Notes: generated from the letters alone by a model not told the origin. DNA of 64,000 bases from Sphingopyxis sp. (GCA_016793775.1 JAEULK010000043.1:1-64000), one strand, 5' to 3'. Positions 22,623 through 32,296 are shown, counted from the first letter of the stretch. Numbers and translations are program-made.

Positions 22623-23291
22623 ATGACCGCTCCCAATCCGCCGCTGCGCGCCGCCATCGTCCCCGTCACCGCCTTCCAGCAGAATTGCACGCTCCTTTGG
22701 TGCACCGAGACCAACAAGGGCGCCTTCGTCGATCCCGGCGGCGATCTCGACAAATTGCGCGAGGCGGTGCGCCAGACCGGGGTCGAGGTCGAGAAGATCC
22801 TCGTGACCCACGGCCATATGGACCATTGCGGCATGGCGGGCGTGCTCGCGAAGGACCTGGGCGTGCCGATCGAGGGGCCGCATGAGGACGACCGTTTCTG
22901 GATCGAAGGGCTCGCGACCGCGGGCGAGCGTTTCGGCATGGAGGGCGAGGTGTTCGAGCCCGATCGCTGGCTGGTCGACGGCGACACGGTCACCGTCGGC
23001 AACCTCAGCATCGACGTCATCCATTGCCCGGGGCACACGCCGGGGCATGTGGTCTTCCACCACCAGCCCTCGAAGCTCGCGATCGTCGGCGACGTGCTGT
23101 TCCAGGGATCGATCGGACGCACCGATTTCCCGCGCGGCAATCACCAGCAATTGCTCGATTCGATCACGCAGAAGCTGTGGCCGCTCGGCGGCGATACGGT
23201 CTTCCTGCCCGGCCACGGTGCGCACAGCAATTTCGCCGCCGAACGGCGGACGAACCCCTATGTCAGCGACATGGCGATGGGCACGGCCTGA
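22623..23291 (+). CDS. MBL-fold metallo-hydrolase, glyoxalase II-like
   Basis: This 222-residue protein has the metallo-beta-lactamase metal motif THGHMDHCG (HxHxDH), the second His in HCPGHTPGHV, the bridging Asp in VGDVLFQGSIGRTD, and the final His in LPGHGAHS. It resembles the YcbL type of short hydroxyacylglutathione hydrolase. It probably hydrolyses a thioester; the substrate is not certain. Confidence 0.93.
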   Translation: MTAPNPPLRAAIVPVTAFQQNCTLLWCTETNKGAFVDPGGDLDKLREAVRQTGVEVEKILVTHGHMDHCGMAGVLAKDLGVPIEGPHEDDRFWIEGLATAGERFGMEGEVFEPDRWLVDGDTVTVGNLSIDVIHCPGHTPGHVVFHHQPSKLAIVGDVLFQGSIGRTDFPRGNHQQLLDSITQKLWPLGGDTVFLPGHGAHSNFAAERRTNPYVSDMAMGTA

Positions 23292-23328
23292 CCGCTCCCG
23301 CCCGCAGCCGCAGGCAGGAGGGCAGGGA

Positions 23329-23769
23329 TCATTCGACCGGGACGGTGGTGGTGTCGCCCAGCGTCACGGCCTTGGTTTCGACCGGCGTCGCATAGACGGT
23401 GAAGACGGCGAAACCGGCGAGGCCGAGCTGGGTCAGCATCGTGATGACCGTGCCCGCCATGCGGCCCCACATCATGCCGTCCATGCCGATCGCATGCAGG
23501 ATGCGCCCGATCAGATAGAGCGCGCCGACGGCCCACAGCCAGGTCGTGGGACCAGTGGCGAGTTCGATCAGCGCGAGCAGGATCAGCACCACGGCGGTAT
23601 TTTCGACAAAATTGCTGTGCGCGCGCATGCGGCGGATGACGCGGTCGTTGCCGCCGTCGCCGATCGACACTTTTTCCTGCCCGCGCACGCGCCCGACGCG
23701 CATCATGAGCCAGATATTCAGGATCGCCGCCCCCGCGGCCATCGTCAGGCTGATCGGCAAGATGATCAT
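23329..23769 (-). CDS. MAPEG family membrane protein
   Basis: This 146-residue integral membrane protein has four hydrophobic helices and the MAPEG motif RMRAHSNFVENTAVVLILL in the middle, with YLIGRILHAIGM following. MAPEG proteins include membrane glutathione transferases; bacterial members are mostly uncharacterised. The start ATG at 23769 gives a helix at the N-terminus (LPISLTMAAGAAILNIWLMM). Confidence 0.93.
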   Translation of the reverse strand: MIILPISLTMAAGAAILNIWLMMRVGRVRGQEKVSIGDGGNDRVIRRMRAHSNFVENTAVVLILLALIELATGPTTWLWAVGALYLIGRILHAIGMDGMMWGRMAGTVITMLTQLGLAGFAVFTVYATPVETKAVTLGDTTTVPVE

Positions 23770-24081
23770 ATCGCTTCCCCCATATCGTTGGCCGGGACGC
23801 TCGCCCGGCGGTGCGCGAGATGTGGCATTGCCGCGGGCTTGGGGCAAGGACCGTCGAAAGCCCCGCTCGGGGCTTGCCTTTGCGGGCAAAAACGCTATAG
23901 CCCCGCCCGATCCGGCACCCGACACCATCTGGCGTTGAGGCACCCTTCGGCGGAAGATTTTCCTGTCATTTCAGGCAGGTTTGGGCTTCGGCGCGGCGGG
24001 CGGGCCAGTCATTCCCGGCGACGGGGGCGACAAATCCGGGTATGCCGATTCGTATAAACATTTGAATAAGCAGGAAATATC
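23770..24081. other. Divergent intergenic region upstream of rpmF
   Basis: This 312-bp stretch between the MAPEG gene and rpmF contains a perfect 8-bp hairpin AAGCCCCG-CT-CGGGGCTT at 23858-23875. The 3' end is AT-rich (CGTATAAACATTTGAATAAG) just before the rpmF ribosome site. It should hold both promoters. No gene is supported. Confidence 0.5.
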
Positions 24082-24261
24082 ATGGCCGTCCCCAAGCGAA
24101 AAACCTCGCCCTCGAAGCGCGGCATGCGTCGCAGCCACGACAGCCTGAAGGTCGAAGCCTATCAGGAATGCCCGAACTGCGGCGAGCTCAAGCGCCCGCA
24201 CAACCTCTGCAATGCCTGTGGCCATTACAATGGCCGCGAAGTGGTGTCGGTCGGCGCATAA
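24082..24261 (+). CDS. rpmF: 50S ribosomal protein L32 (bL32)
   Basis: The 59-residue protein begins [20 protein letters not shown] and has the zinc-ribbon pair [19 protein letters not shown], so it is the zinc-binding form of bL32. AGGAAAT precedes the ATG. It leads the conserved rpmF-plsX-fabH cluster that ties ribosome and lipid synthesis genes together. Confidence 0.98.
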   Translation: MAVPKRKTSPSKRGMRRSHDSLKVEAYQECPNCGELKRPHNLCNACGHYNGREVVSVGA

Positions 24262-24283
24262 ACATTAGCCGGAGGGCGTCGAA

Positions 24284-25318
24284 ATGGCACTGACACCGCG
24301 AATCGCGATCGATGCGATGGGCGGTGACGTCGGCGTGCGCGTGATGTGCGCCGGCGCCGCCATGGCGCGCCACCGGCACGACGGCCTGCGCTTCCTGCTC
24401 GTCGGTGACGAGGTGCAGATCAAGGCCGCGCTCGAAAACCACCCGAATCTGCGCGCCGCGTCGGACATCATCCACACCGATGGTGTCGTCACCGGCGACG
24501 ACAAGGTCGCCCAAGCGCTGCGCAAGGCCAAGACCAGCTCGATGGGGCTGGCGATCGACGCGGTGAAACGCGGCGACGCCGGCGGCGCGCTGTCGGCGGG
24601 CAACACCGGCGCGCTGATGGCGATGGCGAAGCTGGCGCTGCGCACGATGCCCGGGATCGACCGGCCGGCGCTCGCGGCACTGTTGCCGACGCTCGGCGCC
24701 AACGACGTCGTCATGCTAGACCTGGGCGCCAACACCGAGTGCGACGCCAACAACCTGACGCAATTCGCGGTGATGGGCGCGGCCTATGCGCGCACCGCGA
24801 TGGGGCTCGAACGACCGCGTGTTGCGCTGCTCAACATCGGCACCGAGGAACTGAAGGGCACCGACGAGATTCGCGACGCCGCCGCGCTGCTGCGCGAGGC
24901 CAAGGGCCTGCCGATGGAATTCGCCGGCTTCATCGAGGGCGACAAATTGTCGCGCGGCGACGTCGACGTCATCGTCCATGACGGTTTTTCGGGCAATATC
25001 GCGCTCAAGACGATCGAGGGGACCGCGCGCTTCGTCACCGATCTGTTGCGCCGCGCCTTCACTTCGTCGACGCGCTCGAAGATCGGTTTCCTGATCTCGC
25101 GCCCGGCGACCGAATTGCTGCGCCATCATCTAGATCCGAACAATCATAATGGTGCGGTGTTCCTGGGCCTCAACGGCGTGGTGCTGAAGAGCCATGGCAG
25201 CGCCGATGCCAAGGGCGTGGCCAACGCCGTGCATCTGTGCGCCGAACTGGTCGAGAAGGACATCACGCGCCAGGTGACCGAAGATCTCGCCAATTTCAGC
25301 GGCCACGCACCGGCATGA
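24284..25318 (+). CDS. plsX: Phosphate acyltransferase PlsX
   Basis: PlsX converts acyl-ACP to acyl-phosphate, feeding glycerol-3-phosphate acylation in membrane lipid synthesis. The 344-residue protein has [14 protein letters not shown] at the N-terminus, [31 protein letters not shown] and [22 protein letters not shown] site precedes the ATG. Its end overlaps the start of fabH by 4 bp. Confidence 0.98.
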   Translation: MALTPRIAIDAMGGDVGVRVMCAGAAMARHRHDGLRFLLVGDEVQIKAALENHPNLRAASDIIHTDGVVTGDDKVAQALRKAKTSSMGLAIDAVKRGDAGGALSAGNTGALMAMAKLALRTMPGIDRPALAALLPTLGANDVVMLDLGANTECDANNLTQFAVMGAAYARTAMGLERPRVALLNIGTEELKGTDEIRDAAALLREAKGLPMEFAGFIEGDKLSRGDVDVIVHDGFSGNIALKTIEGTARFVTDLLRRAFTSSTRSKIGFLISRPATELLRHHLDPNNHNGAVFLGLNGVVLKSHGSADAKGVANAVHLCAELVEKDITRQVTEDLANFSGHAPA

Positions 25319-26280
25319 CCCTGCGCGCGATATTGGCCGGCACCGGCTCGGCGCTGCCGCGCACGCGCGTGTCGAACGCCGAACTGGCGGAGCGCGTCGA
25401 TACCAGCGACGAATGGATCGTCGAGCGCACCGGCATCCGCTTTCGCCATATCGCCGAACCCGACGAGACGACCGCGACGCTGGGCGCCGCGGCGGCGCAG
25501 GAAGCGCTGAAGGCTGCGGGCCTTGATGCGTCGGATATCGGCCTGATCATCGTCGCGACCGCGACCCCCGACAACACCTTTCCGGCGAGCGCCACCAAGG
25601 TGCAGGCGATCCTCGGCTCGCCCGATTGCATCGCCTTCGACGTCGCCGCGGTCTGCTCGGGCTTTCTCTACGCCGTGTCGGTCGCCGATTCGATGCTGCG
25701 CACGGGTGCGGCCAAGCATGCGCTGGTGATCGGCAGCGAGACCTTCAGCCGCATCCTCGACTGGGAGGATCGCACGACCTGCGTCCTGTTCGGCGACGGG
25801 GCTGGCGCGATCGTGCTGTCGGCTGAGGATGTCGATGACGACCGCGGCATCCTCGCGACCCGGCTCCATGCCGAGGGCAAATATTCGGGCATGCTCTATG
25901 TCGACGGCGGCCCTTCGACCACGGGCACGGTCGGCCATGTCCGGATGCAGGGCCGCGAAGTGTTCCGCCACGCGGTGACCAACCTCGCCTCGGTGCTGGG
26001 CGAGGTGATGGCCGATGTCGGGCTGTCGGCGGACCAGATCGACTGGGTCGTGCCGCATCAGGCGAACAAGCGGATCATCGACGCGACCGCGAAAAAGCTG
26101 GGCCTGCCGCCCGAACGCGTCGTGCTGACCGTCGACCAGCATGCCAATACGTCGGCGGCGTCGGTGCCGCTGGCGCTCGACCTCGCGGTGCGCGACGGGC
26201 GCATCAAGCGCGGCGACCTCGTCGTGCTCGAGGCGATGGGCGGCGGCTTTACCTGGGGCGCTGCGGTCCTGCGCGTCTGA
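25315..26280 (+). CDS. fabH: Beta-ketoacyl-ACP synthase III
   Basis: FabH condenses acetyl-CoA with malonyl-ACP to start fatty acid synthesis. The 321-residue protein has the catalytic Cys in [13 protein letters not shown], the His in VPHQANKRI and the Asn in [12 protein letters not shown], plus the family C-terminal [13 protein letters not shown]. The ATG at 25315 overlaps the plsX stop. Confidence 0.98.
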   Translation: MTLRAILAGTGSALPRTRVSNAELAERVDTSDEWIVERTGIRFRHIAEPDETTATLGAAAAQEALKAAGLDASDIGLIIVATATPDNTFPASATKVQAILGSPDCIAFDVAAVCSGFLYAVSVADSMLRTGAAKHALVIGSETFSRILDWEDRTTCVLFGDGAGAIVLSAEDVDDDRGILATRLHAEGKYSGMLYVDGGPSTTGTVGHVRMQGREVFRHAVTNLASVLGEVMADVGLSADQIDWVVPHQANKRIIDATAKKLGLPPERVVLTVDQHANTSAASVPLALDLAVRDGRIKRGDLVVLEAMGGGFTWGAAVLRV

Positions 26281-26427
26281 TAAAGCGTCCGTCGCTTTAA
26301 CTTCTCCGCCCATCCGTTTCAGTTTGGCGGATTAATTCGCTTTTGTTACATATCCTGTCAGGGACTCGTAGCGGTGGGGGACCGGCGAGGCCCGAACAGG
26401 TATGGCTTCGTCACGGGAGGGACAATC

Positions 26428-26721
26428 ATGGCGGCAGGGACTCTTACTCGCGCGGACATTGCGGCGCGGATCAATCATGTGGTCGGATTGTCGCGCAACG
26501 AGTCGGCGACGATCGTCGAATCGATCCTCGATCATATGTCCGACGCGCTCGCCGAGGGCCAGAATGTGAAGATTTCGGGATTCGGCACCTTCGTGCTGCG
26601 CGACAAGGCGCAGCGCATCGGCCGCAATCCCAAAACCGGGGTCGAAGTGCCGATCCTGCCGCGCCGCGTGATGACCTTTCGTGCCAGCCAGTCGATGCGC
26701 GGACGCGTGGCGGGCGGCTAG
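26428..26721 (+). CDS. ihfA: Integration host factor subunit alpha
   Basis: IHF-alpha is a DNA-bending nucleoid protein that pairs with IHF-beta. The 97-residue protein has [20 protein letters not shown], the [20 protein letters not shown] body, and the arm motif with the intercalating proline in [24 protein letters not shown] lies upstream of the ATG. The order fabH-ihfA-merR is conserved in related genomes. Confidence 0.96.
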   Translation: MAAGTLTRADIAARINHVVGLSRNESATIVESILDHMSDALAEGQNVKISGFGTFVLRDKAQRIGRNPKTGVEVPILPRRVMTFRASQSMRGRVAGG

Positions 26722-26723
26722 TC

Positions 26724-27104
26724 ATGGCAGTCGATGACGGCGGCAAGGCCGACGGCGCCATGCTCGCGATCGGCGAGCTGGCGGACCGTATCGGCGTGCC
26801 CACGCATGTCCTGCGCTATTGGGAAACGCGTTTTCCCGAGCTGAAGCCGCTGCAACGCTCGGGCAAGCGCCGCTATTACCGCGCCGCCGATGTGGCGCTG
26901 GCGGGCAGGATCCACGAATTGCTGCACGTGAAGGGCTATACGGTCGAGGGCGCGCGCAAGGCGCTCGGCGGCAATGGCGGCGGTCCTGACGAGGCGGCAC
27001 CGATGTTCGCAATGGCTGAGCCGTCGGGCGGTGGCGGCAAGGGGGTATCGGTGCGCGACCTGATCGCGCTGCGCCAGCGACTGGCGGACGCGCTGGAAGA
27101 CTGA
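26724..27104 (+). CDS. MerR family transcriptional regulator
   Basis: This 126-residue protein has a MerR-type winged helix: LAIGELADRIGVPTHVLRYW, ETRFPELKPLQRSGKRRYY and a recognition region ADVALAGRIHELLHVKGYTV. It lacks metal-ligand cysteines, so it is not a metal sensor of the classic MerR type. It starts 2 bp after ihfA and is cotranscribed with it. Confidence 0.93.
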   Translation: MAVDDGGKADGAMLAIGELADRIGVPTHVLRYWETRFPELKPLQRSGKRRYYRAADVALAGRIHELLHVKGYTVEGARKALGGNGGGPDEAAPMFAMAEPSGGGGKGVSVRDLIALRQRLADALED

Positions 27105-27107
27105 GGC

Positions 27108-27653
27108 TCAGTCGATCGCCGGGCCCAGCGACGGATCGAGGTCGCGCGGGCGGATGAACGCGACGATTCGCGCTTGCCTCACGTCGAGGTCGCGCCAGTC
27201 GGCGATATCGATCTCGAGCCGTGCCAGCGCCGATGTCGGCAATTTTTTCTCGACTTCGGCGCGCAGTTCGTCGTCGGCCTTGTCGGGCACCAGTTCGAGG
27301 ATCAGATCCTCCAGCCCCGGGTTATGTCCGGCGATCAGCACATGGTCGGCGTCGCGGCCGGTGTCGCGGATCACGTCGATCAGCGTGGCGGCCGACGCCA
27401 GATAGATGCGCCGGTCCCAATGCGGCTCGATGGTGTCGAGCCCGGCGGCCGGCTGAAACAGGTCGAGCGTTTCGGTGACGCGCACCGCGGGCGAGGCAAG
27501 GATACGGTCGACGGGCAGGGTCTGGCGCTTCAGCCATTGGCCGATCAGGTCGGCGCCGCGCTTGCCGCGGGCGTTGATCGGGCGGTCGAAATCGCGCTCG
27601 ACGGGGGCATCCCACCCCGATTTGGCATGGCGCAGGATCGTCAGCGTCTTCAA
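27108..27653 (-). CDS. SixA-type histidine phosphatase
   Basis: This protein of about 181 residues has the phosphohistidine core LTILRHAKSGWDAPVERDF, ASPAVRVTETLDLF, and the second catalytic His region HVLIAGHNPGLEDLI. SixA proteins dephosphorylate histidine-containing phosphotransfer domains. The TTG at 27653 has AGGGAGAT just upstream and gives the usual LKTLTILRH start; an ATG at 27680 would add nine residues. Confidence 0.9.
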   Translation of the reverse strand: MKTLTILRHAKSGWDAPVERDFDRPINARGKRGADLIGQWLKRQTLPVDRILASPAVRVTETLDLFQPAAGLDTIEPHWDRRIYLASAATLIDVIRDTGRDADHVLIAGHNPGLEDLILELVPDKADDELRAEVEKKLPTSALARLEIDIADWRDLDVRQARIVAFIRPRDLDPSLGPAID

Positions 27654-27710
27654 AATATCTCCCTGCGCGCGTCGCGCCATCCCCTTGGTTCTTTGCCTTG
27701 TGCCGCAATC

Positions 27711-30428
27711 TTATGACGGTGAAAAGGCTGGATAGGCGCTTTTTCTGCGTTCGACATTGGCCGCCGCGACATGATTGACCGCCTCGTCGAGGGGCAGGCG
27801 GCGGATCGGGGTGCCCGGCGGGAAGGCGGAGAGCAGCCGCGAGGGGAAGCTGGGCGAGAGCATCACGAACTGGCCGAAATCGTCGCTGCGGCGGATCAGC
27901 CGCCCGAACGCCTGCGCGATGCGGCCGCGGATCACCATATCGTCGTAGCGCGCCCCGCCCTGCGCGGCGCGGCGCGCGGCGTGGAGGATCGTCGGGCGTG
28001 GCCAAGGCACGCCCTCCATCACGACGAGGCGCAGCGAATCGCCGGGCACGTCGACACCGTCGCGCAAGGCATCGGTACCGAGCAGCGAGGCGTGCGGGTC
28101 GGCGCGGAAAATGTCGACGAGGGTGCCGGTCTCGAGCGGATCGACATGCTGCGCGTAGAGTGGCAGGCCTGCGCGCGCGAGCCGGTCGGCGATGCGCGCA
28201 TGGACGATGCGCAGCCGCCGGATCGCGCTGAACAGCCCCAATGCGCCGCCGCCGGACGCCTCGATCAGCCGGCTGTAGGCGCCGGCGAGCGCGGGCAGGT
28301 CGCCGCGCGCGATGTCGGTGACGATGATGACTTCGGACTGGTGCGCATAGTCGAAAGGGCTGGGCACCGCGAAATGCTGGACCCCGCCGTCCATATGCCG
28401 CGCGCCGGTGCGGATATCGGCGTCGTGCCAATCGGGGCCGCCGCGCAGCGTTGCTGAGGTGACGAGCACGCCGTGCGCAGGGCGATAGACGATGTCGGCG
28501 ATCGGCTTGGCGGGATCGAGCCAGTGGCGGTGCATGCCGGCATCGACCTCGCGCCCGTCGATGCGGTTCACCGCGAGCCAGTCGACGAAATCGGGATCGG
28601 CGGGCCCGCCGACACGACCGAGCAGCGAGAGCCAGGCACCCAAAGTGTCGATACGATTGCCGAGGCTGTGCCGCGCGCCATCGACGCGCGCGCGCGCCTG
28701 TCCGTCGAGCCAGTCGGGCGGGTCCTCGATCAGCGCGTCGAGGCGCTTGCCGAGCGCCATCAGCGGACGCAGCACCGCCTCGACCGCGTCGCTCGCGCTT
28801 GCCGCGGCGGCGACCAGATCGGCGTCGGGATCGGCGAGTTCGGTTTCGAGGCCATAACCGCTGTCGCCCCCCTTGGCATCGACCCCGCGCGCATAGACCT
28901 GGCTGCGTACCGCCGCGAGCAGGCGCTCGACCGCGCCCCAGGGCGCATTTTCCGCCAGCCGCGCGAGCCAGCCGTCGCCGGGGAGTTCGCCCGCGGCGTG
29001 GATCGCCGCCTGGATCGCCTTGTCGCCCGCCTCGTCATAGCTTGCGACATCGGCGAGCCGCGCTGCGAGGCCGCGCCGCCGACCGCGCGACTTGCCCTCG
29101 GGACCGAGGATCCAGCGACGGATCTCGATCGCTTCCTGCCCGGTCAGCGCGGCGGCGAACATGCTGTCGGCGGCGTCCCACAGATGATGGCCCTCGTCGA
29201 AGATCAGCCGCGTCGCCGGCGCCCCGCCGTCGCGCGGGCGCGCGGCCTGCACCATCGTCAGCGCATGGTTGGCGATGACGATGTCGGCCTGTCCGGCGGC
29301 GCGCGCCGAGCGTTCGATGAAGCATTTCCTGAAATGTGGGCACCCCGCATAGATGCACTCGCCGCGCCGGTCGGTCAGCGCGGTGGTGCCGTTGCGGCGG
29401 AACAGCGCGGGGAGCCAGCCGGGGAGGTCGCCGCCGACCATGTCGCCGTCGCGGCTGTAGGCGGCCCAGCGCGCGACGAGCTGCGCGAGGATCGCGGCGC
29501 GGCCTGAAAAGCCGCCCTGCAGCGCATCCTCGAGGTTGAGCAGGCAGAGATAATTTTCGCGGCCCTTGCGCACGACGACCTTTTCGCGGTGCGTTACGGG
29601 GTCGGGATAGAGTTTCTCGGTCTCACGCGCGAGTTGGCGTTGCAGTGCCTTGGTGAAGGTCGAGATGCACAGCGCGCCCGCCGACTGGTCGATCCATTGC
29701 TTGGCGGGGGCGAGATAGCCCAAAGTCTTGCCGATCCCCGTGCCCGCTTCGGCGACGAGCATCTGCGGCGCGTCCTTGCGTTCGCGCGCGGCGAAGATGG
29801 CGGCGGTGGCGCGGGCGTAATCCTGTTGCCCGGTGCGGCGTTCGGCGCCGTCGCCGGTCAGCCGGTCGAGCCGCGCGGTGACGTCGTCGGCGTGGATCGT
29901 CACCTGGCGCGGCTGGCTGCGCGGCGGCGCCTCCTCCCATTCGGGCAGGCGGGCGAACAGCCAGCGTTCGTCGCGCTCGGGCGCGGCCTGGCGCTGGATG
30001 AGCACCGCCCAGGGCCAGCGTTGACGGGCGAGCGCCTGCAGGCCGTGCCAGGCGCCCTCGCGTTCGGCCCAGTCGGGATCGTCGAGGCTCGCGAGCATCG
30101 CGGCGGCGGCGTGCGGCAGGAAGGCGGCGACGTCGGCTTCGGTTTCCGGAGCTTCGAGGCCGAGCGCCGTGGCGAGGCCGGCGGGCGTGGGTACGGCAAA
30201 GCGCGCCGGATAGAGGAAAGCGAAAAGCTCGAGCAGGTCGAGTCCCGACAGGTCGGGATAGCCGAGCCGGTCGCCGGTGAGCGGCGCGCCGAGCAGGATA
30301 TGCGGGGTGCCCGCGACGGCGGCAATCGCCTCGCCGCGATCGACCCGCCGCGCCCGGCCTTGCGCATCGGCGAGCCAGATGCCGACATGGCTCGCATGGA
30401 TCGCGGGCAGGGGGAGGGGGGCGGCCAT
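27711..30428 (-). CDS. DinG/Rad3-family ATP-dependent DNA helicase
   Basis: This 905-residue superfamily 2 helicase has the Walker A region AEAGTGIGKTLGYLAPA near residue 230 and the DEAH-like box LIFDEGHHLWD near residue 410. The C-terminal motif VI is GRIAQAFGRLIRRSDDFG. Four cysteines (CLLN, CIYAGCPHFRKC) between Walker A and DEAH suit the Fe-S cluster of XPD/DinG helicases. An N-terminal region of about 200 residues precedes the core. I chose the ATG at 30428 because upstream sequence is repeat-derived. Confidence 0.93.
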   Translation of the reverse strand: MAAPLPLPAIHASHVGIWLADAQGRARRVDRGEAIAAVAGTPHILLGAPLTGDRLGYPDLSGLDLLELFAFLYPARFAVPTPAGLATALGLEAPETEADVAAFLPHAAAAMLASLDDPDWAEREGAWHGLQALARQRWPWAVLIQRQAAPERDERWLFARLPEWEEAPPRSQPRQVTIHADDVTARLDRLTGDGAERRTGQQDYARATAAIFAARERKDAPQMLVAEAGTGIGKTLGYLAPAKQWIDQSAGALCISTFTKALQRQLARETEKLYPDPVTHREKVVVRKGRENYLCLLNLEDALQGGFSGRAAILAQLVARWAAYSRDGDMVGGDLPGWLPALFRRNGTTALTDRRGECIYAGCPHFRKCFIERSARAAGQADIVIANHALTMVQAARPRDGGAPATRLIFDEGHHLWDAADSMFAAALTGQEAIEIRRWILGPEGKSRGRRRGLAARLADVASYDEAGDKAIQAAIHAAGELPGDGWLARLAENAPWGAVERLLAAVRSQVYARGVDAKGGDSGYGLETELADPDADLVAAAASASDAVEAVLRPLMALGKRLDALIEDPPDWLDGQARARVDGARHSLGNRIDTLGAWLSLLGRVGGPADPDFVDWLAVNRIDGREVDAGMHRHWLDPAKPIADIVYRPAHGVLVTSATLRGGPDWHDADIRTGARHMDGGVQHFAVPSPFDYAHQSEVIIVTDIARGDLPALAGAYSRLIEASGGGALGLFSAIRRLRIVHARIADRLARAGLPLYAQHVDPLETGTLVDIFRADPHASLLGTDALRDGVDVPGDSLRLVVMEGVPWPRPTILHAARRAAQGGARYDDMVIRGRIAQAFGRLIRRSDDFGQFVMLSPSFPSRLLSAFPPGTPIRRLPLDEAVNHVAAANVERRKSAYPAFSPS

Positions 30429-30503
30429 AGCCGCAGGGTAGGGACAAAAGAGGAACGCGGCAAGGGTGGGGGTGACGAAGAGGGGCAGACCGCCCTTTAT
30501 TTC

Positions 30504-30582
30504 CATTCGTGTCGAGCGAAGTCGAGACACCTATGCGGAGCGCATGCCTTCGCGTGTCTCGACTTCGCTCGACACAAACGGG
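30504..30582. repeat. 79-bp inverted repeat, GAGCGAAGTCGAG family copy 1
   Basis: The left arm CCATTCGTGTCGAGCGAAGT... and right arm ...CTTCGCTCGACACAAACGG are inverted copies with cores GTGTCGAGCGAAGTCGAGACAC. Another copy lies at 33981-34053. It sits upstream of the helicase gene. Confidence 0.88.
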
Positions 30583-30630
30583 ATTGATAGCGCAGTTCGT
30601 GCTCTCGGGCGTGAATCCGCCCTCCGAGGT

Positions 30631-31002
30631 TCAGTTCAACCCGCGCCGCCCGAACGTCACCGGACGCATGGAGCGAAACACCTGCGGCGGTTCGCTCGGC
30701 CAGGCGCCGCGGGCGCGGTCGAGGGCGTTGTAGAGCGGGCCGTCGACCAGTTCATAAGGGAAACGCACCCCCATGCGGTCGACCTCGGTCCACATAACGA
30801 TCGCATAGACCGTCTGCCCGGCATAATGGATCTCGCAGCGCGAGCGCACCGGCAGGATCACGCCGCCCTCGATCCGCGCGCCGCCTTCCGACAGGTCGGT
30901 GATCCGGCCCTCGACCATGTTGAGCACGCCGTTGACGACGACGTCGATCGACACGGCTGTACGGGCGTGCTGGCGCGGGCTGTGGGGGGTGCTGGTCATC
31001 AT
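30631..31002 (-). CDS. PilZ domain protein
   Basis: This protein is 123 residues (or 122 from the second ATG at 30999). It has the PilZ features: an N-terminal arginine segment SPRQHARTAVSIDVVV and the DLSEGGARIEGG motif that matches the c-di-GMP-binding (D/N)xSxxG. The first motif is weaker than RxxxR, so c-di-GMP binding is plausible but not certain. It is divergent from the LuxR-type regulator. Confidence 0.88.
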   Translation of the reverse strand: MMTSTPHSPRQHARTAVSIDVVVNGVLNMVEGRITDLSEGGARIEGGVILPVRSRCEIHYAGQTVYAIVMWTEVDRMGVRFPYELVDGPLYNALDRARGAWPSEPPQVFRSMRPVTFGRRGLN

Positions 31003-31046
31003 GCGCCGAGGCTAGGCAAAGATGGTAAATTTTCCGGTAACGATGT

Positions 31047-31066
31047 CCGACCGAGCTGATGGTCGG
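31047..31066 (+). promoter_or_regulatory. Dyad next to the ribosome site of the LuxR-type gene
   Basis: CCGACC (31047-31052) and GGTCGG (31061-31066) are inverted with an 8-nt gap. The GGAGG ribosome site starts at the right end of this dyad. As RNA, the stem would cover part of the ribosome site; as DNA, it could be an operator. Confidence 0.4.
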
Positions 31067-31075
31067 AGGACCATA

Positions 31076-31522
31076 TTGCCAGAGCGCGCGGGGGATGGTT
31101 TACCCCGGACGATGGTCCGCCCGATCCTCCTTTATGGCATCGCGCTCGCGGCGGCGGCTTTCCTGCTGGAATGGCTGAATTACAAGCATGTCGTGCATCG
31201 CTGGTCGACCGAATTCTATGTCGTCTGCATCGCGGCGGTGTGCGTCGCGCTCGGCATCTGGGTCGGCAACCGGCTGACCGCGCGACCGCGCGCGCCGTTC
31301 GCGCGCAACGAGGCGGCGATCGCGGCGCTGGGGCTCAGCGCACGCGAATATGAGGTGCTGGAAATGCTGGCGGCGGGCCATGCCAACAAGGTGATCGCGC
31401 GCCAGCTCGACATCTCGCCGAACACGGTGAAGACGCATGTCGCGCGCGTTTACGAGAAGCTGGAGGTCGCCAGCCGCACCCAGGCGGTGCAGCGTGCGCA
31501 GGCGCTCGACATCTTGCCGTAA
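31076..31522 (+). CDS. Membrane-tethered LuxR-type response regulator
   Basis: The protein is about 148 residues. Two N-terminal hydrophobic helices (IALAAAAFLLEWL and FYVVCIAAVCVALGIWVG) precede a C-terminal LuxR-type helix-turn-helix: LSAREYEVLEMLAAGHANKV, ARQLDISPNTVKTHVARVYE, KLEVASRTQAVQRA. There is no receiver domain. I chose the TTG at 31076 because GGAGG lies 6 bp upstream; ATGs at 31022 and 31043 are alternatives. The gene is followed by a DUF4199 membrane protein that is its likely partner. Confidence 0.85.
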   Translation: MPERAGDGLPRTMVRPILLYGIALAAAAFLLEWLNYKHVVHRWSTEFYVVCIAAVCVALGIWVGNRLTARPRAPFARNEAAIAALGLSAREYEVLEMLAAGHANKVIARQLDISPNTVKTHVARVYEKLEVASRTQAVQRAQALDILP

Positions 31523-31620
31523 AATCGGGCGATAGCATCCCAATCACCCATTTGGGCGATGGATTTCGTCCGTTGTTCTGGCGCATCGCGCATGGCATCC
31601 ATCCTTTGGGGAGAAGAGAC

Positions 31621-32157
31621 ATGGGCAGGATTATTGCGGTTTACGGCGCCATCGCGGGCGTCATCGTCGTCATCGGCATGCAGATCAGCATCGCGGTCGT
31701 CACCGATCACGGCACGATGGGCATGGTCGCGGGCTATCTGTCGATGCTGGCGGGAATGATCTTCGTTTTCATCGGTGTGAAGCGCTATCGCGACATCGAG
31801 CGGGGCGGGGTGATCAGTTTCTGGAAGGCGCTGTCGATCGGGCTGGGCATCTCGTTCGTCGCGGCGCTTTTCTACGTGCTGAGCTGGGAGGTCTATATGT
31901 GGCAGACCGGCGGCACCTTCATGACCGACTATATCGCCAGCAGCATCGACGACATGCGGGCGGCGGGCAAATCGGCGGCGGAGATCGCGAAATTTCAGGT
32001 CGAGATGAACGCCATGGCCGAGCAGTACAAGAACCCGGCATTCCGCATGGCGCTGACCTTCATGGAGATATTGCCGGTGGCGCTGCTGGTGTCGCTGATC
32101 TCCGCTGCGGTGCTGCGCAAGAGCAGCGTGCTGCCGGCGGTGCAAACACGGGGGTGA
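31621..32157 (+). CDS. DUF4199 membrane protein
   Basis: This 178-residue protein has four hydrophobic helices (near residues 5-27, 34-55, 70-92 and 145-170) and a charged segment between helices three and four (DDMRAAGKSAAEIAKFQVEM). This pattern and its place after a short LuxR-type gene fit DUF4199. The function is unknown. GGGGAGAAGAG precedes the ATG. It may sequester or signal to the tethered regulator, which is inference. Confidence 0.85.
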   Translation: MGRIIAVYGAIAGVIVVIGMQISIAVVTDHGTMGMVAGYLSMLAGMIFVFIGVKRYRDIERGGVISFWKALSIGLGISFVAALFYVLSWEVYMWQTGGTFMTDYIASSIDDMRAAGKSAAEIAKFQVEMNAMAEQYKNPAFRMALTFMEILPVALLVSLISAAVLRKSSVLPAVQTRG

Positions 32158-32165
32158 GTGTCAAC

Positions 32166-32296
32166 GATCCTCCCCCAACGGGGGAGGGGGCCACCCGTAG
32201 GGTGGTGGAGGGGTACGGGAGGCTATACGTAGCGCTCGACTGCACGTGCCCCTCCACCAGCTTCGCTGGTCCCCCCCCCGTTCCGGGGAGGATCGT
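32166..32296. repeat. Inverted repeat upstream of lysS
   Basis: GATCCTCCCCCAACGGGGGA at the left and its imperfect inverted copy ending GTTCCGGGGAGGATC at the right flank inner inverted parts (GGTGGAGGGG and CCCCTCCACC). It is another composite GC-rich palindrome with no coding content. Confidence 0.8.
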
